Shown one piece after another: positions 9,762 to 18,557 of a DNA stretch of 64,000 nucleotides. The stretch lies in assembly GCA_017459865.1 (NCBI GenBank), contig JAFUCD010000007.1:18051-82050 (forward strand). The letters are read 5' to 3'. The position numbers and the translations under genes were made by a program. This DNA comes from Oscillospiraceae bacterium. GTDB taxonomy: Bacteria > Bacillota_A > Clostridia > Oscillospirales > Oscillospiraceae. Position 1 is the stretch's first letter; each line of letters begins with the position of its first letter. A model generated the notes under the pieces. It was not told the origin of the DNA, did not search any database, and worked only from the letters and a program-made list of their open reading frames with translations.

Positions 9762-11979
9762 AACCAAAGTGCTGCTGGAGATCAGCGGCAGTATCTCTTC
9801 CATCATCTATCAAAATGAAGAAAACGGCTATACGATCCTGCGGCTTGACGCCGATGACGGCAACCAGATCACGGTCCTCGGCTGCATCCCGTTTGCCGCG
9901 CCCGGCGAGCTGATCACGGTCAGCGGGCTCTGGTCCCATCACGCGGCGCACGGAATGCAGTTCAAAGCGGAGTTTGTGGAGCGGACCATGCCGGAGACGG
10001 CGGACGCGATCTATCAGTATCTGGCGGGACACACAGTGCGCGGGATCGGACCTGCGACGGCGGCGCTCATGGTACAGCGCTTCGGCGCGGAGACGCTGAA
10101 CGTGTTGGAATTTCAGCCGGAAAAGCTCTGTGAGATCCGTGGGATCAGCATGCAGAAGGCGAAAGAGATGTCCACGCAGTTTCGCAAGCAGGTCGGCCTG
10201 CGGCGCCTGATCGAGTATCTGGCGACGGCGGATATCCGTCCTGTCGTTGCCGCTCGCGCCTATCAGACCTACGGTGAGCGCGCGCTGGAGCTGGTGCATG
10301 AAAATCCGTATATTCTGACCGAGGACGAGATCGGCGCGACCTTCTCCGAGGCGGACACGCTTGCGCTGCTCCACGGCTTTGAGAATGACAGTCCCGAGCG
10401 CGTGCTGGCGGCGATCCAGTTTGAGCTTGCCTACAATGCGCATGTCGGGCACAGCTTTATCCCGCGCGGCAAGCTGATCAAGGTCACGTCTGAGATGATC
10501 GGCGTGCCGCAGGAGCTTGCAGCGGAACGCTTGGAGGAGCTTCTGGAGCGGCAGCAGCTCGTTTGCCAGCAGGTCGTGAATGTGGAGGCCTGCTATCTGG
10601 CGCGGCTGTATGAAGATGAGAGCTATGTGGCAGAACGCCTGCTCTCCATGGCGCAGGAGGAATATCGCTATGAGCCGGATTATGACCGCATCATTTCCGG
10701 CATTGAGACGCAGTTGGATATCACGTTTGCCGAGCAGCAGAAGCAGGCAATCGAGCTTGCGTGCCGTCATCAGGTCGTTGCGCTGACGGGCGGTCCCGGC
10801 ACCGGAAAAACCACTTCGATCCGCGCAATCCTCGCGCTATTTGATGCGCTGAAGCTGGAGACCTGTCTTGCCGCGCCTACGGGCCGTGCCGCCAAGCGCA
10901 TGAGCGAGCTGACCGGCGAGGAGGCGCAGACAATACACCGTCTGCTCGAGGCCGGGATCTCCGAGGACGGCAGGGAGACTGTTTTCCGCAAGGATGAGGA
11001 CGATCCGCTTGCCTGTGACGCCGTGATCCTGGACGAATGCTCCATGGTGGATATTTCGCTGATGAGCGCGCTGCTGCGTGCGCTTCCGGCTGACTGCAGA
11101 CTTATTTTGGTCGGCGACGCGGATCAGCTGCCGTCTGTCGGTCCGGGAAGTGTGTTCTCCGGCATCATTCGCAGCGGAGTGATCCCGTCGGTTCGCCTTA
11201 CGGAGATCTTTCGACAGGAGGCGGGCAGCAAGATCGTCGCTTATGCGCACGCGATCAATCGCGGCGAGCACCCGCAGCTGACGGACAACAAGGGAGATTT
11301 CTTTTTCCTGCGCCGCAAATCACCCGAAAAGGCGGCGGAGACCATCGTGGAGCTCTGCTCCACGCGTCTGCCGCAGAAAATGGGGATCCCGCCCGAGGAG
11401 ATCCAGGTACTCACACCTACGCGCAAATATGCCACAGGCTCGATCGCGCTCAACGCGGTTCTGCAGGAGGCGCTGAACCCGCCGTCGGAAAACAAGCGGG
11501 AGAAGGTGTTCGGCGAAAAGATTTTCCGCGAGGGCGACCGCGTGATGCAGATCCGCAATAATTATGATATCGTACTGAAAAACATTGCCGGTCTCACATG
11601 CGGACTGGGCGTCTTCAACGGGGACGTCGGTAAGATCGTCTCGCTCGATCCGACGACAGAGACCTTCACGGTCTCCTATGATGACAAGCTGGCGTCGTAC
11701 AGCTTTGAGATGTTCAATGAGATCGAGCACGCGTGGGCAATGACCGTGCACAAATCGCAGGGCAGCGAATACCGCGCCGTGATCTTTGCGATCGGAAAAG
11801 CCGCGCCCATGCTTCAGACCCGCAGCATCCTGTATACCGGGATCACGCGTGCAAAGAAGCTGCTGATCGCGGTCGGCGACGACGATACCGCGCACCTGAT
11901 GATCGACCGTGAACGGCAGGGAAGACGCTATTGCGGACTTCGTGCCCGCCTGTGCGGAGAATACGGACCGATCACATGA
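9754..11979 (+). CDS. recD2: ATP-dependent RecD-like DNA helicase RecD2
   Basis: A 741-residue SF1B helicase of the RecD2 type found without RecBC. It has an N-terminal OB-like region, helix-hairpin-helix segments (GHTVRGIGPATAALMVQRFG and FQPEKLCEIRGISMQKAKEM), Walker A GGPGTGKTTSIRAI (around residue 347), Walker B-type ILDECSMVD, VGDADQLPSVGPGSV, and the C-terminal UvrD-like AMTVHKSQGSEYRAVIF motif. The ATG at 9754 matches family N-termini; the upstream in-frame TTG at 9724 is disfavoured. comF overlaps its end by 4 nt. Confidence 0.95.
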   Translation: MDETKVLLEISGSISSIIYQNEENGYTILRLDADDGNQITVLGCIPFAAPGELITVSGLWSHHAAHGMQFKAEFVERTMPETADAIYQYLAGHTVRGIGPATAALMVQRFGAETLNVLEFQPEKLCEIRGISMQKAKEMSTQFRKQVGLRRLIEYLATADIRPVVAARAYQTYGERALELVHENPYILTEDEIGATFSEADTLALLHGFENDSPERVLAAIQFELAYNAHVGHSFIPRGKLIKVTSEMIGVPQELAAERLEELLERQQLVCQQVVNVEACYLARLYEDESYVAERLLSMAQEEYRYEPDYDRIISGIETQLDITFAEQQKQAIELACRHQVVALTGGPGTGKTTSIRAILALFDALKLETCLAAPTGRAAKRMSELTGEEAQTIHRLLEAGISEDGRETVFRKDEDDPLACDAVILDECSMVDISLMSALLRALPADCRLILVGDADQLPSVGPGSVFSGIIRSGVIPSVRLTEIFRQEAGSKIVAYAHAINRGEHPQLTDNKGDFFFLRRKSPEKAAETIVELCSTRLPQKMGIPPEEIQVLTPTRKYATGSIALNAVLQEALNPPSENKREKVFGEKIFREGDRVMQIRNNYDIVLKNIAGLTCGLGVFNGDVGKIVSLDPTTETFTVSYDDKLASYSFEMFNEIEHAWAMTVHKSQGSEYRAVIFAIGKAAPMLQTRSILYTGITRAKKLLIAVGDDDTAHLMIDRERQGRRYCGLRARLCGEYGPIT

Positions 11980-12629
11980 AGCTTCGAACCTTTCTGCTGG
12001 ATCTGGTTTTCCCGCCGCGCTGCGCCTTCTGCCGCAGACTCGTGGACAACGGTGAGATCCGCGTCTGTGAACGGTGCGAAAAGGATCTGCCGAAAACGAC
12101 GCAGGACGGCAAACAGAAAAAGGACTTTGTGAAGTGCTGTGTCGCACCGTTTTATTATGAAAAGGACGTCCGCACGTCCTTGCTGCGCTTCAAGTTCGGC
12201 AACACTCCGGGATATGCGCAAGCATACGCGCCGTTTGTCGCCGACTGTATTCGCAATTCGCTCGCACAGGAATGGGACATCCTTTCGTGGGTCCCGGTTA
12301 GCCGGAGACGGCTGCGCGAGCGCGGCTATGATCAGGCGGAGCTGCTGTGCCGCGCCGTGGCCGAGGAGCTGGATACGGAGGCGGTGCGGCTCCTGGTCAA
12401 GCATCGCCACACAAAGGCGCAGTCTGCGACCGGCAGCGCGGAAAAGAGACGCGCCAATATTGCCGACGCCTACCGCCTGTATCCCGGAGCAGATGTGAAA
12501 GGAAAGCGTATCCTGATCCTGGATGACATCATTACGACCGGCTCAACGCTCACGGAGTGTGCCAGGACCCTCGGGTTGGCCGGAGCTGACAGCGTGTGCT
12601 GCGCGACCGTCGCCCGGCAGCGGGATTGA
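11976..12629 (+). CDS. comF: ComF family phosphoribosyltransferase-like protein
   Basis: 217 residues. The N-terminal zinc-finger region has CAFC and CERC pairs, and the C-terminal phosphoribosyltransferase fold has the PRPP-binding motif ILILDDIITTGSTLTECARTL. ComF proteins take part in natural DNA uptake in Bacillus and Haemophilus; the precise activity is unresolved. The ATG overlaps the recD2 TGA (ATGA). No other com genes are in the window, so competence cannot be inferred from this alone. Confidence 0.88.
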   Translation: MKLRTFLLDLVFPPRCAFCRRLVDNGEIRVCERCEKDLPKTTQDGKQKKDFVKCCVAPFYYEKDVRTSLLRFKFGNTPGYAQAYAPFVADCIRNSLAQEWDILSWVPVSRRRLRERGYDQAELLCRAVAEELDTEAVRLLVKHRHTKAQSATGSAEKRRANIADAYRLYPGADVKGKRILILDDIITTGSTLTECARTLGLAGADSVCCATVARQRD

Positions 12630-12699
12630 CCCCGCACGATTTCGGATACAATGATATGCAGATACCGTCCGCTTCGGCGGCATTACGGAGGAATAGACT

Positions 12700-13731
12700 A
12701 TGTTGATTTTTGAACGCGATATCGCCATCGATCTCGGCACCAGCAACATTCTGGTTTATGTGCGCGGCAAGGGCATCATGCTGCGTGAGCCCGCGATCGT
12801 TGCCGTGGACAAGTACACAGGGCAGCTGCTCAAGGTCGGTCAGGACGCGCAGAAAATGCTGGGGCGGACGCCGGCGAACATCGTTGCGATCCACCCGATC
12901 AGCGCGGGCGTGATCTCCGATTACGATATGACGGCGGCGATGCTCCATGAGCTGATCGGCAGGGTGACCTCCTTCAGCCTGTTCAAGCCCCGCGTGCTTG
13001 TGACCGTTCCCAGCAGCGTGACGGGCGTTGAGGAGCGCAATGTCATTGACGCGGTGATCGAAGCCGGAGCGCGCAAGGTGTATCTGACCGAATCCGCTGT
13101 CGCCACCGCCGCGGGCGCCGGGATCGATATCACGAAGCCGGACGGACACATGATCATCGACATCGGCGGTGGTACGACGGAGATCGCCATCGTATCGCTC
13201 GGCGGTGTGGTCGAGTGCGAATCCATCAAGATCGGCGGCGACGCTTTTGATGAGGCGATCATCCGCTACATCCGCCGCAAGCACAACATTCTGATCGGCA
13301 AGCGTACGGCAGAGGATCTGAAGATCAACATCGGCTGTCTGGTCCAGCGCACCGAGGTCGGGATCCAGGAGGTCAAGGGCCGTGATCTCAATACCGGACT
13401 GCCGACCTCGATCAAGGTGAGCTCTGTGGAGCTCGTGGAGGCGATCGCCGAGCCTGCGGCGCAGATCCTGGAGTCTGTGCACATGGTGCTCGAGCGGACG
13501 CCGCCGGAGCTGGTATCCGATCTGACAGAAAACGGCATCTACATGTCCGGCGGCGGCAGTCTTATCTATGGCTTCGATCGTCTGATCCAGCGCGACACCG
13601 GCGTGCCGACCGTCGTCGTCGAGGACCCGCTTGCGTGCTCCGCGTTCGGCGCCGGAAAGCTGCTCCTGCGTTTGGACGATATGCCGGACGGCATGGTGAA
13701 TCTCGCGCGCAGACGTCAGCTTCAGGAATAA
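12700..13731 (+). CDS. mreB: Rod-shape-determining protein MreB/Mbl
   Basis: A 343-residue actin-fold protein: phosphate-1 motif DIAIDLGTSNILVYVRGKGI, LVTVPSSVTGVEERNV, phosphate-2 MIIDIGGGTTEIAIVSLGG, and the adenosine motif IYMSGGGSLIYGFDRL. MreB filaments steer lateral wall synthesis. mreC and mreD do not follow, so this could be an Mbl or MreBH-type paralogue. A possible promoter, TTGACC (12626-12631) and TACAAT (12647-12652), has a short 15-nt spacer. Confidence 0.92.
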   Translation: MLIFERDIAIDLGTSNILVYVRGKGIMLREPAIVAVDKYTGQLLKVGQDAQKMLGRTPANIVAIHPISAGVISDYDMTAAMLHELIGRVTSFSLFKPRVLVTVPSSVTGVEERNVIDAVIEAGARKVYLTESAVATAAGAGIDITKPDGHMIIDIGGGTTEIAIVSLGGVVECESIKIGGDAFDEAIIRYIRRKHNILIGKRTAEDLKINIGCLVQRTEVGIQEVKGRDLNTGLPTSIKVSSVELVEAIAEPAAQILESVHMVLERTPPELVSDLTENGIYMSGGGSLIYGFDRLIQRDTGVPTVVVEDPLACSAFGAGKLLLRLDDMPDGMVNLARRRQLQE

Positions 13732-13734
13732 TAA

Positions 13735-13775
13735 AACGTTCGGGGCGTCTGCCTGCGGCAGACGCCCCGAACGTT
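13735..13775. terminator. Hairpin between convergent mreB and hydrolase genes
   Basis: A perfect 19-bp inverted repeat (13735-13753 with 13757-13775) and a 3-nt loop. Read on the minus strand it is followed by TTTTATTATT, so it works best as the terminator of the minus-strand hydrolase; the plus-strand side lacks a T-run. Confidence 0.75.
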
Positions 13776-13807
13776 AAGACGTTAAGAAATGGTTTGAACA
13801 GAACGGA

Positions 13808-14737
13808 TCAGAGCTTGCTGTTGACCCATTCGAGGATGTCGTTGTAGACCTCTTCCTTGTTGATCTCGTTGAGCATTTCATGACGACCGTTGGGATAGAG
13901 CTTCAGCTTCACGTCCTGCATGCCCGTGTCGATGAAGCGCTCATAGACCTTCTTGGTGCCCTTGCCCCAGTCGCCCACGGGATCCATGTCGCCGGAGTAG
14001 AAGTACACGGGCATGGTCTTGTTCATCTTCTGGAGGTTCTCTTCCTTCCAGATGAACTGCAGGCCGCCCATCATGTCGCGCATCAGACCGCAGGAGGCGA
14101 GCATGCCGCACATGGGGTCGGCGATGTAGGCGTCAACAACGGCGGGATCGCGCGTCAGCCAGTCGAACTTGGTGCGCACACTGTCGAATTTCTTGTTGTA
14201 GCCGCCGAACGCCATGCTGTCAAGCTGCTCGTCGGGGTGATTGGCGCCGTACTTGTTGCAGTGCATGTTGGCCATGGCCTTGCCGGCGGCGACCACGACG
14301 CCGGGGTTCTGGCCGGTGCCGCTGATGATAACGCCCTTGAGCACATCGGGGTGCTTGATGATGTAGGTTCTGGTCAGGAAGCTGCCCATGCTGTGCCCCA
14401 GCAGGAAGTAGGGGACGTCAGGATACTTGGCAGACTCCAGGCGGCGCAGGCGGTCCATATCCTCCACGACCATATCCCAGCCGTTTTCCTCGCCGAAGAA
14501 GCAGTATTCACTCTCGTCCTTCGCGGTGCGGCCGTGACCGAGATGGTCGTTGGCGACGCAAACAAAGCCGTTGGAGGCCATAAACTCCATAAAGGGGACA
14601 TAGCGCTTGCAATGCTCGGCGATGCCGTGCGCGATCTGCAGGACGCCGCGAACCTCGCCATCGGGGACGCATTCCACGAAGAATACGTTGTTTTTGCCGT
14701 TGCAGGACAAAAATGTAAATTCTTTCAGGGTAGGCAT
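13808..14737 (-). CDS. Alpha/beta hydrolase (monoacylglycerol lipase/lysophospholipase type)
   Basis: A 309-residue serine hydrolase of the Hydrolase_4 (serine aminopeptidase S33) family. Motifs: oxyanion region QIAHGIAEHCKRYVPFMEFMASNGF, VANDHLGHG, nucleophile elbow LLGHSMGSFLTR, an acid in SGDMDPVGDWGKG, and His in YPNGRHEMLNE. Likely substrates are monoacylglycerols or lysophospholipids. No signal peptide, so cytoplasmic. AAAGGAAG lies before the ATG. It is divergent from glpK, which would use the glycerol such an enzyme can release. Confidence 0.88.
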   Translation of the reverse strand: MPTLKEFTFLSCNGKNNVFFVECVPDGEVRGVLQIAHGIAEHCKRYVPFMEFMASNGFVCVANDHLGHGRTAKDESEYCFFGEENGWDMVVEDMDRLRRLESAKYPDVPYFLLGHSMGSFLTRTYIIKHPDVLKGVIISGTGQNPGVVVAAGKAMANMHCNKYGANHPDEQLDSMAFGGYNKKFDSVRTKFDWLTRDPAVVDAYIADPMCGMLASCGLMRDMMGGLQFIWKEENLQKMNKTMPVYFYSGDMDPVGDWGKGTKKVYERFIDTGMQDVKLKLYPNGRHEMLNEINKEEVYNDILEWVNSKL

Positions 14738-14781
14738 AGCATTCTTCCTTTCTCTGTGTTATAATAGCTTTATACAAGTTA

Positions 14782-14810
14782 ATTGTAGTATATTTGACGG
14801 AATACGTCAA
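14782..14810 (-). promoter_or_regulatory. Minus-strand promoter with palindromic operator candidate
   Basis: On the minus strand: TTGACG (14810-14805), 17-nt spacer, TACAAT (14787-14782), reading into the hydrolase gene. The -35 box is one arm of the palindrome TTGACG-N5-CGTCAA (14794-14810), which lies in the only divergent space between the hydrolase and glpK genes and could bind a dimeric repressor. Confidence 0.55.
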
Positions 14811-14854
14811 TAATAAAAATGGACAAAAACAGATGGACAAAACAGGAGGTAATT

Positions 14855-16360
14855 ATGAACGGGTACATTATCGCTCTGGATCAGGGCACCACTAGTTCTC
14901 GGTCGATCGTTTTCGACCAGGGTGGAAACATCGTTTCTCTGGCGCAATATCCCTTCGCACAGATCTATCCGAAGCCGGGCTGGGTCGAGCATGATCCGAT
15001 GGTCATTCTGCAGACCCAGATGCACGCGCTCGGACAGGCCTTCGAGAAGAGCGAGCTTTCTCCCACCGACATCGCCGGCATCGGCATCACGAACCAGCGT
15101 GAGACCACCATTGTCTGGGACAAGAACACCGGCAAGCCTGTTTACAACGCCATCGTTTGGCAGTGCCGCCGCACCGCGCCCATCTGTGATCAGCTGGAGG
15201 CCGAGGGTGTCGGCGCCTACATCCGTGATAAGACCGGCCTCCTGATCGACGCCTATTTCTCCGGCACCAAGATCAAGTGGATCCTTGACAACGTCGAGGG
15301 CGCGCGTGAGCGTGCTGAGCGCAGCGAGCTGCTGTTCGGCACCGTTGACAGCTGGCTGATATGGAACCTCACCGGCGGCAAGGCGCATGTCTCGGATTAC
15401 TCCAACTGCGCACGTACGATGCTGTTCGATATCGACGCGCTCTGCTGGGACGAAAAGCTCTGCAGCATGCTGGATATCCCGATGAGCATGCTGCCAAAGC
15501 CGGTCCCGTCCTCCCAGATCTACGGCCGCGTTGCAGCGAACCTTCCGGGGCTGGAAATGCTCGAGGGCATCCCCGTCTGTGGCAGCGCTGGCGACCAGAC
15601 CGCCGCTCTGCTCGGACAGGCCTGCATCGAGCCGGGTCAGGCGAAGAACACCTACGGCACGGGCTGCTTCACGCTGATGAACACCGGCGATCGCTCCGTA
15701 CGCAGCGCCAGCGGTCTGCTCACCACCGTCGCATGGTCGGTCGACGGCAAGACGACTTATGCGCTGGAGGGCAGCGTTTTCAACGCCGGCAGTTCCATTC
15801 AGTGGCTGCGCGATGAGCTGCAGCTGATCAGCACCTCCCGCGAATGCGACGAGCTCGCCGAGAGTGTTGAGGATAACGGCGGCGTGTATCTCGTCTCCGC
15901 TTTCACCGGTCTCGGCGCGCCGCGCTGGGATATGTATGCCCGCGGCACGATCGTCGGTCTGACGCGCGGCAGCAAGAAGGCACACATTGCCCGCGCCACA
16001 CTCGAGGGCATCGCCTATCAGGTCAAGGATCTGCTTGACGCGATGGAAAAGGACGCCGGTCATCCGCTTTCCGTCCTCCGTGTGGACGGCGGCGCTTCCG
16101 TCTCCAACTTCCTTATGCAGTTCCAGTCTGACATGATCCGCAAGCCGATCGATCGTCCCAAGATGGTCGAGACCACGGCCTTCGGCGCCGCGTTCCTCGC
16201 CGGTCTTGCCGTCGGTGTCTGGAACGAGATGGGAGACATCTCGAAGATCCGCCAGTCTGATCGCGTTTTTGAGCCCGTTATGGACGCCGATGTGGCAAAG
16301 GCGCAGCACGACGCATGGCTGCGTGCTGTTGACAGATCTCTGAAATGGATTGATAAATAA
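14855..16360 (+). CDS. glpK: Glycerol kinase GlpK
   Basis: GlpK phosphorylates glycerol to sn-glycerol 3-phosphate. The 501-residue product has the FGGY-family ATPase motifs: YIIALDQGTTSSRSIVFDQ at the N-terminus, GITNQRETTIVWDKNTGKPVYNAIVWQCRRT, CGSAGDQTAALLGQ, KNTYGTGCFTLMNTG, and LRVDGGASVSNFLMQFQSD. The ATG at 14855 follows AGGAGGT (14844-14850); an in-frame ATG at 14819 would add residues not seen in the family. glpF and glpD are not nearby. Confidence 0.97.
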   Translation: MNGYIIALDQGTTSSRSIVFDQGGNIVSLAQYPFAQIYPKPGWVEHDPMVILQTQMHALGQAFEKSELSPTDIAGIGITNQRETTIVWDKNTGKPVYNAIVWQCRRTAPICDQLEAEGVGAYIRDKTGLLIDAYFSGTKIKWILDNVEGARERAERSELLFGTVDSWLIWNLTGGKAHVSDYSNCARTMLFDIDALCWDEKLCSMLDIPMSMLPKPVPSSQIYGRVAANLPGLEMLEGIPVCGSAGDQTAALLGQACIEPGQAKNTYGTGCFTLMNTGDRSVRSASGLLTTVAWSVDGKTTYALEGSVFNAGSSIQWLRDELQLISTSRECDELAESVEDNGGVYLVSAFTGLGAPRWDMYARGTIVGLTRGSKKAHIARATLEGIAYQVKDLLDAMEKDAGHPLSVLRVDGGASVSNFLMQFQSDMIRKPIDRPKMVETTAFGAAFLAGLAVGVWNEMGDISKIRQSDRVFEPVMDADVAKAQHDAWLRAVDRSLKWIDK

Positions 16361-16362
16361 GT

Positions 16363-17574
16363 ATGGAAACCTGCGTTTTTCAGCCGGCAGATATTCTTCT
16401 GCCGGCTGATACCGATATGACACGCTGGAGCGTGATCGCCTGTGATCAGTATACCGCGGATGCGGCGTATTGGGAGCGGGTCGAACAGACGGTAGGGGAT
16501 GCGCCCTCCACGCTGCGCCTGATGCTGCCGGAGTACTATCTCGGCAAATGCGATGAAGCTGAGCAGATGGCGCACATCCAGTCGACGATGCACACGTATC
16601 TTGACAGCGGTTTGTTCCGCACGCTTTGGCATAGCTTTGTATATGTTGAGCGTTCGCTTTCTGACGGCAGCGTTCGACGCGGACTGGTCGGACAGGTCGA
16701 TTTGGAGGCGTATGATTTTTCTCCGAACTCTCATTCATCGATCCGCGCGACTGAAGGGACGGTTGCCTCCAGACTGCCGCCGCGCGTTCAGGTCCGCGCA
16801 AAAGCGGCTTTGGAAATGCCGCATATCATGCTCTTTGTGAACGACTCATCAGATTCGATCATGACACAGGCCGGTGCGCTTGCGGGCGAGACGGTCTATG
16901 ATTTCGATTTGATGCTGGGTGGCGGGCATGTGACCGGGCGGCGCATTTGTGGTGCTTCCGCAGACGCGCTCGCTCGCTTGCTTGCGGCGCAGACCGAGAA
17001 GGACGCCATGCAATTTGCCGTGGGCGACGGAAACCACAGTCTCGCCGCTGCCAGACAGTTCTGGCTGAAAAAGCGCGAGCAGCTGCCCCCCACGCTCTGG
17101 GAGCGGGAGCCTGCCCGTTATGCCCTTGTGGAGCTTGTGAACATCCACGATCCCGCGATCACATTTGCGCCGATCCACCGTGCGCTGTTCCGCACGGATC
17201 CGGTGCCTTTTTTCCGGGAAGCTGAGGCGGCGCTTTCCGACCCGACGGCGTCTCGCCGCGTGACGCTTCTGGCGTCGGGCGTGCAAAAGCAGATCTCTGT
17301 AAAGGGAAGCTCGATCGGCTCTGTGATCGATCGTGTGGAGCAGTTCTGCAAGGCGTATGTCGCACAGCATGGCGGTGAGATCGATTATATTCACGGCGAT
17401 CAGGAGACCATCGCGCTTTCATCGGCTCCGGACGCAGCTGGCGTTCTGCTTCCGCTGATGGATAAGGAAGAGCTGTTTTCCTCCGTGGCACAAACCGGTC
17501 CGTTCCCGAAAAAGAGCTTTTCCATCGGCCTGGGCCCTGATAAGCGTTATTATCTCGAGTGCCGAAGGATTTGA
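16363..17574 (+). CDS. DUF1015 family protein
   Basis: A 403-residue protein of the DUF1015 family. Visible family features are the N-terminal RWSVIACDQYTADAAYWERVE, the DDSSDSIMTQAG region, and FAVGDGNHSLAAARQFWLKKREQ (the conserved DGNHS box), ending with a conserved AGVLLPLMDKEELFSSVAQTGPFPKKSFSIGLGPDKRYYLECRRI. The function is unknown. It starts 3 nt after the glpK stop and has no ribosome-binding site of its own, so expression should depend on glpK translation. A strong hairpin lies within codons 7-16. Confidence 0.85.
   Translation: METCVFQPADILLPADTDMTRWSVIACDQYTADAAYWERVEQTVGDAPSTLRLMLPEYYLGKCDEAEQMAHIQSTMHTYLDSGLFRTLWHSFVYVERSLSDGSVRRGLVGQVDLEAYDFSPNSHSSIRATEGTVASRLPPRVQVRAKAALEMPHIMLFVNDSSDSIMTQAGALAGETVYDFDLMLGGGHVTGRRICGASADALARLLAAQTEKDAMQFAVGDGNHSLAAARQFWLKKREQLPPTLWEREPARYALVELVNIHDPAITFAPIHRALFRTDPVPFFREAEAALSDPTASRRVTLLASGVQKQISVKGSSIGSVIDRVEQFCKAYVAQHGGEIDYIHGDQETIALSSAPDAAGVLLPLMDKEELFSSVAQTGPFPKKSFSIGLGPDKRYYLECRRI
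16381..16408 (+). repeat. Perfect inverted repeat in the first codons of the DUF1015 gene
   Basis: An 11-bp perfect stem (16381-16391 with 16398-16408), 6-nt loop, GC-rich, starting 18 nt after the start codon. No T-run follows, so it is not a standard terminator. It could slow ribosomes or protect glpK mRNA. Confidence 0.6.
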
Positions 17575-17601
17575 ATTTCATATTATATTTTATCGTATCA
17601 T

Positions 17602-17652
17602 AACGGTCAGATATGCTGCTTCTCAGCTGTGTATCTGACCGTTCTGTTTTTT
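17602..17652 (+). terminator. Terminator after the DUF1015 gene
   Basis: A 12-bp stem (17602-17613 with 17632-17643) with an internal GCTG/CAGC extension and a following T6 run (17647-17652). Confidence 0.8.
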
Positions 17653-17670
17653 GTCATCCTTGCATATAGT
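17642..17670 (+). promoter_or_regulatory. Possible sigma-E promoter of the spoIIIA operon
   Basis: A CATATAGT box (17663-17670), identical to the -10 box found before spoIVA. The -35 region at the usual 14-nt spacing (TTCTGTT, 17642-17648) is poor. spoIIIA is a sigma-E operon in B. subtilis, which makes the assignment reasonable. Confidence 0.4.
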
Positions 17671-17696
17671 GTGTTGTGCAAAGGAGGACAAGGCGA

Positions 17697-18557
17697 ATGA
17701 AACTACCGTCAGACATTGTACAGCTCTTTCCGCCGATGCTCGGAGAACGCCTTGTGGCGGAAGCGCATCGATATCCCGGAGCCATCGAAGAGATCCGCTG
17801 TCGGGTCGGACAGGCATGCACGCTGCTGACCGCCGGATCAGAGCGGGCGATGGCGGACTGCGTGATACAGGCGTCAGATCTTGATTATATCCTGGAGCGC
17901 GCGACGCTGTTTTCCTTTCATGCGTACGCAGAGGAGCTGCGCGCCGGCTTTGTCCATACCGACGGAGGCGGCAGGATCGGTGTGTGCGGCACGATCACAG
18001 AGAACGGCCTTCGCGGGATCTCCTCGCTCACCGTTCGGATCCCGCATGAGGTCAGAGACTGTGCAAAACCGCTTCTGCCCGCGCTGATGGAGGGAGAACT
18101 GCGCAGCACCCTGATCGTCTCACCGCCCGGCGCCGGGAAGACCACGCTTTTGCGGGACCTGATCCGGCTGCTGTCAGAGCGCGGCTATCGTGTTTCCGTT
18201 GCCGATGAGCGCGGCGAGATCTCGGCAATGCATCGACGCCGGGCACAATTCGATCTCGGACCGTATACGGATGTGTTTGTCGGCGGGCGTAAGCACGAAG
18301 CGTGCATGATGCTGCTGCGTGCGATGAATCCACAGATCCTCGCATTTGATGAGATCACCGCCGAGGGCGATATCGAGGCAGCGCTTTCCGCGGTCGGATG
18401 CGGCGTAACGCTGCTTGCCACGGCACATGCGGCGGATGCGGAGGGACTGCAGCGAAGACCGCTCTACCGAAGGCTCCTGCAGGAGGGCGTGTTCGCGCAG
18501 GCTGTGGAGATCCGGAACAGAGACGGCGTCCGGTCCTATCAGGTGAAAGCGCTTTGA
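17697..18557 (+). CDS. spoIIIAA: Stage III sporulation protein AA (ATPase)
   Basis: The cytoplasmic secretion-type ATPase of the SpoIIIA-SpoIIQ channel linking mother cell and forespore. 286 residues with RIGVCGTITENGLRGISSLTVRIPHEV, Walker A SPPGAGKTTLLRDLIRLLS, VADERGEIS and a Walker B region MNPQILAFDEITAEGDIEA, ending HAADAEGL. The ATG at 17697 has AAGGAGG at 17681-17687; an in-frame upstream start at 17676 would precede that site. First gene of a complete eight-gene operon. Confidence 0.97.
   Translation: MKLPSDIVQLFPPMLGERLVAEAHRYPGAIEEIRCRVGQACTLLTAGSERAMADCVIQASDLDYILERATLFSFHAYAEELRAGFVHTDGGGRIGVCGTITENGLRGISSLTVRIPHEVRDCAKPLLPALMEGELRSTLIVSPPGAGKTTLLRDLIRLLSERGYRVSVADERGEISAMHRRRAQFDLGPYTDVFVGGRKHEACMMLLRAMNPQILAFDEITAEGDIEAALSAVGCGVTLLATAHAADAEGLQRRPLYRRLLQEGVFAQAVEIRNRDGVRSYQVKAL

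Noticed and set aside
14807..16801. 664-codon minus-strand frame opposite glpK
   Set aside because: glpK is unambiguous; the antisense frame has no domain and spans a gene boundary.
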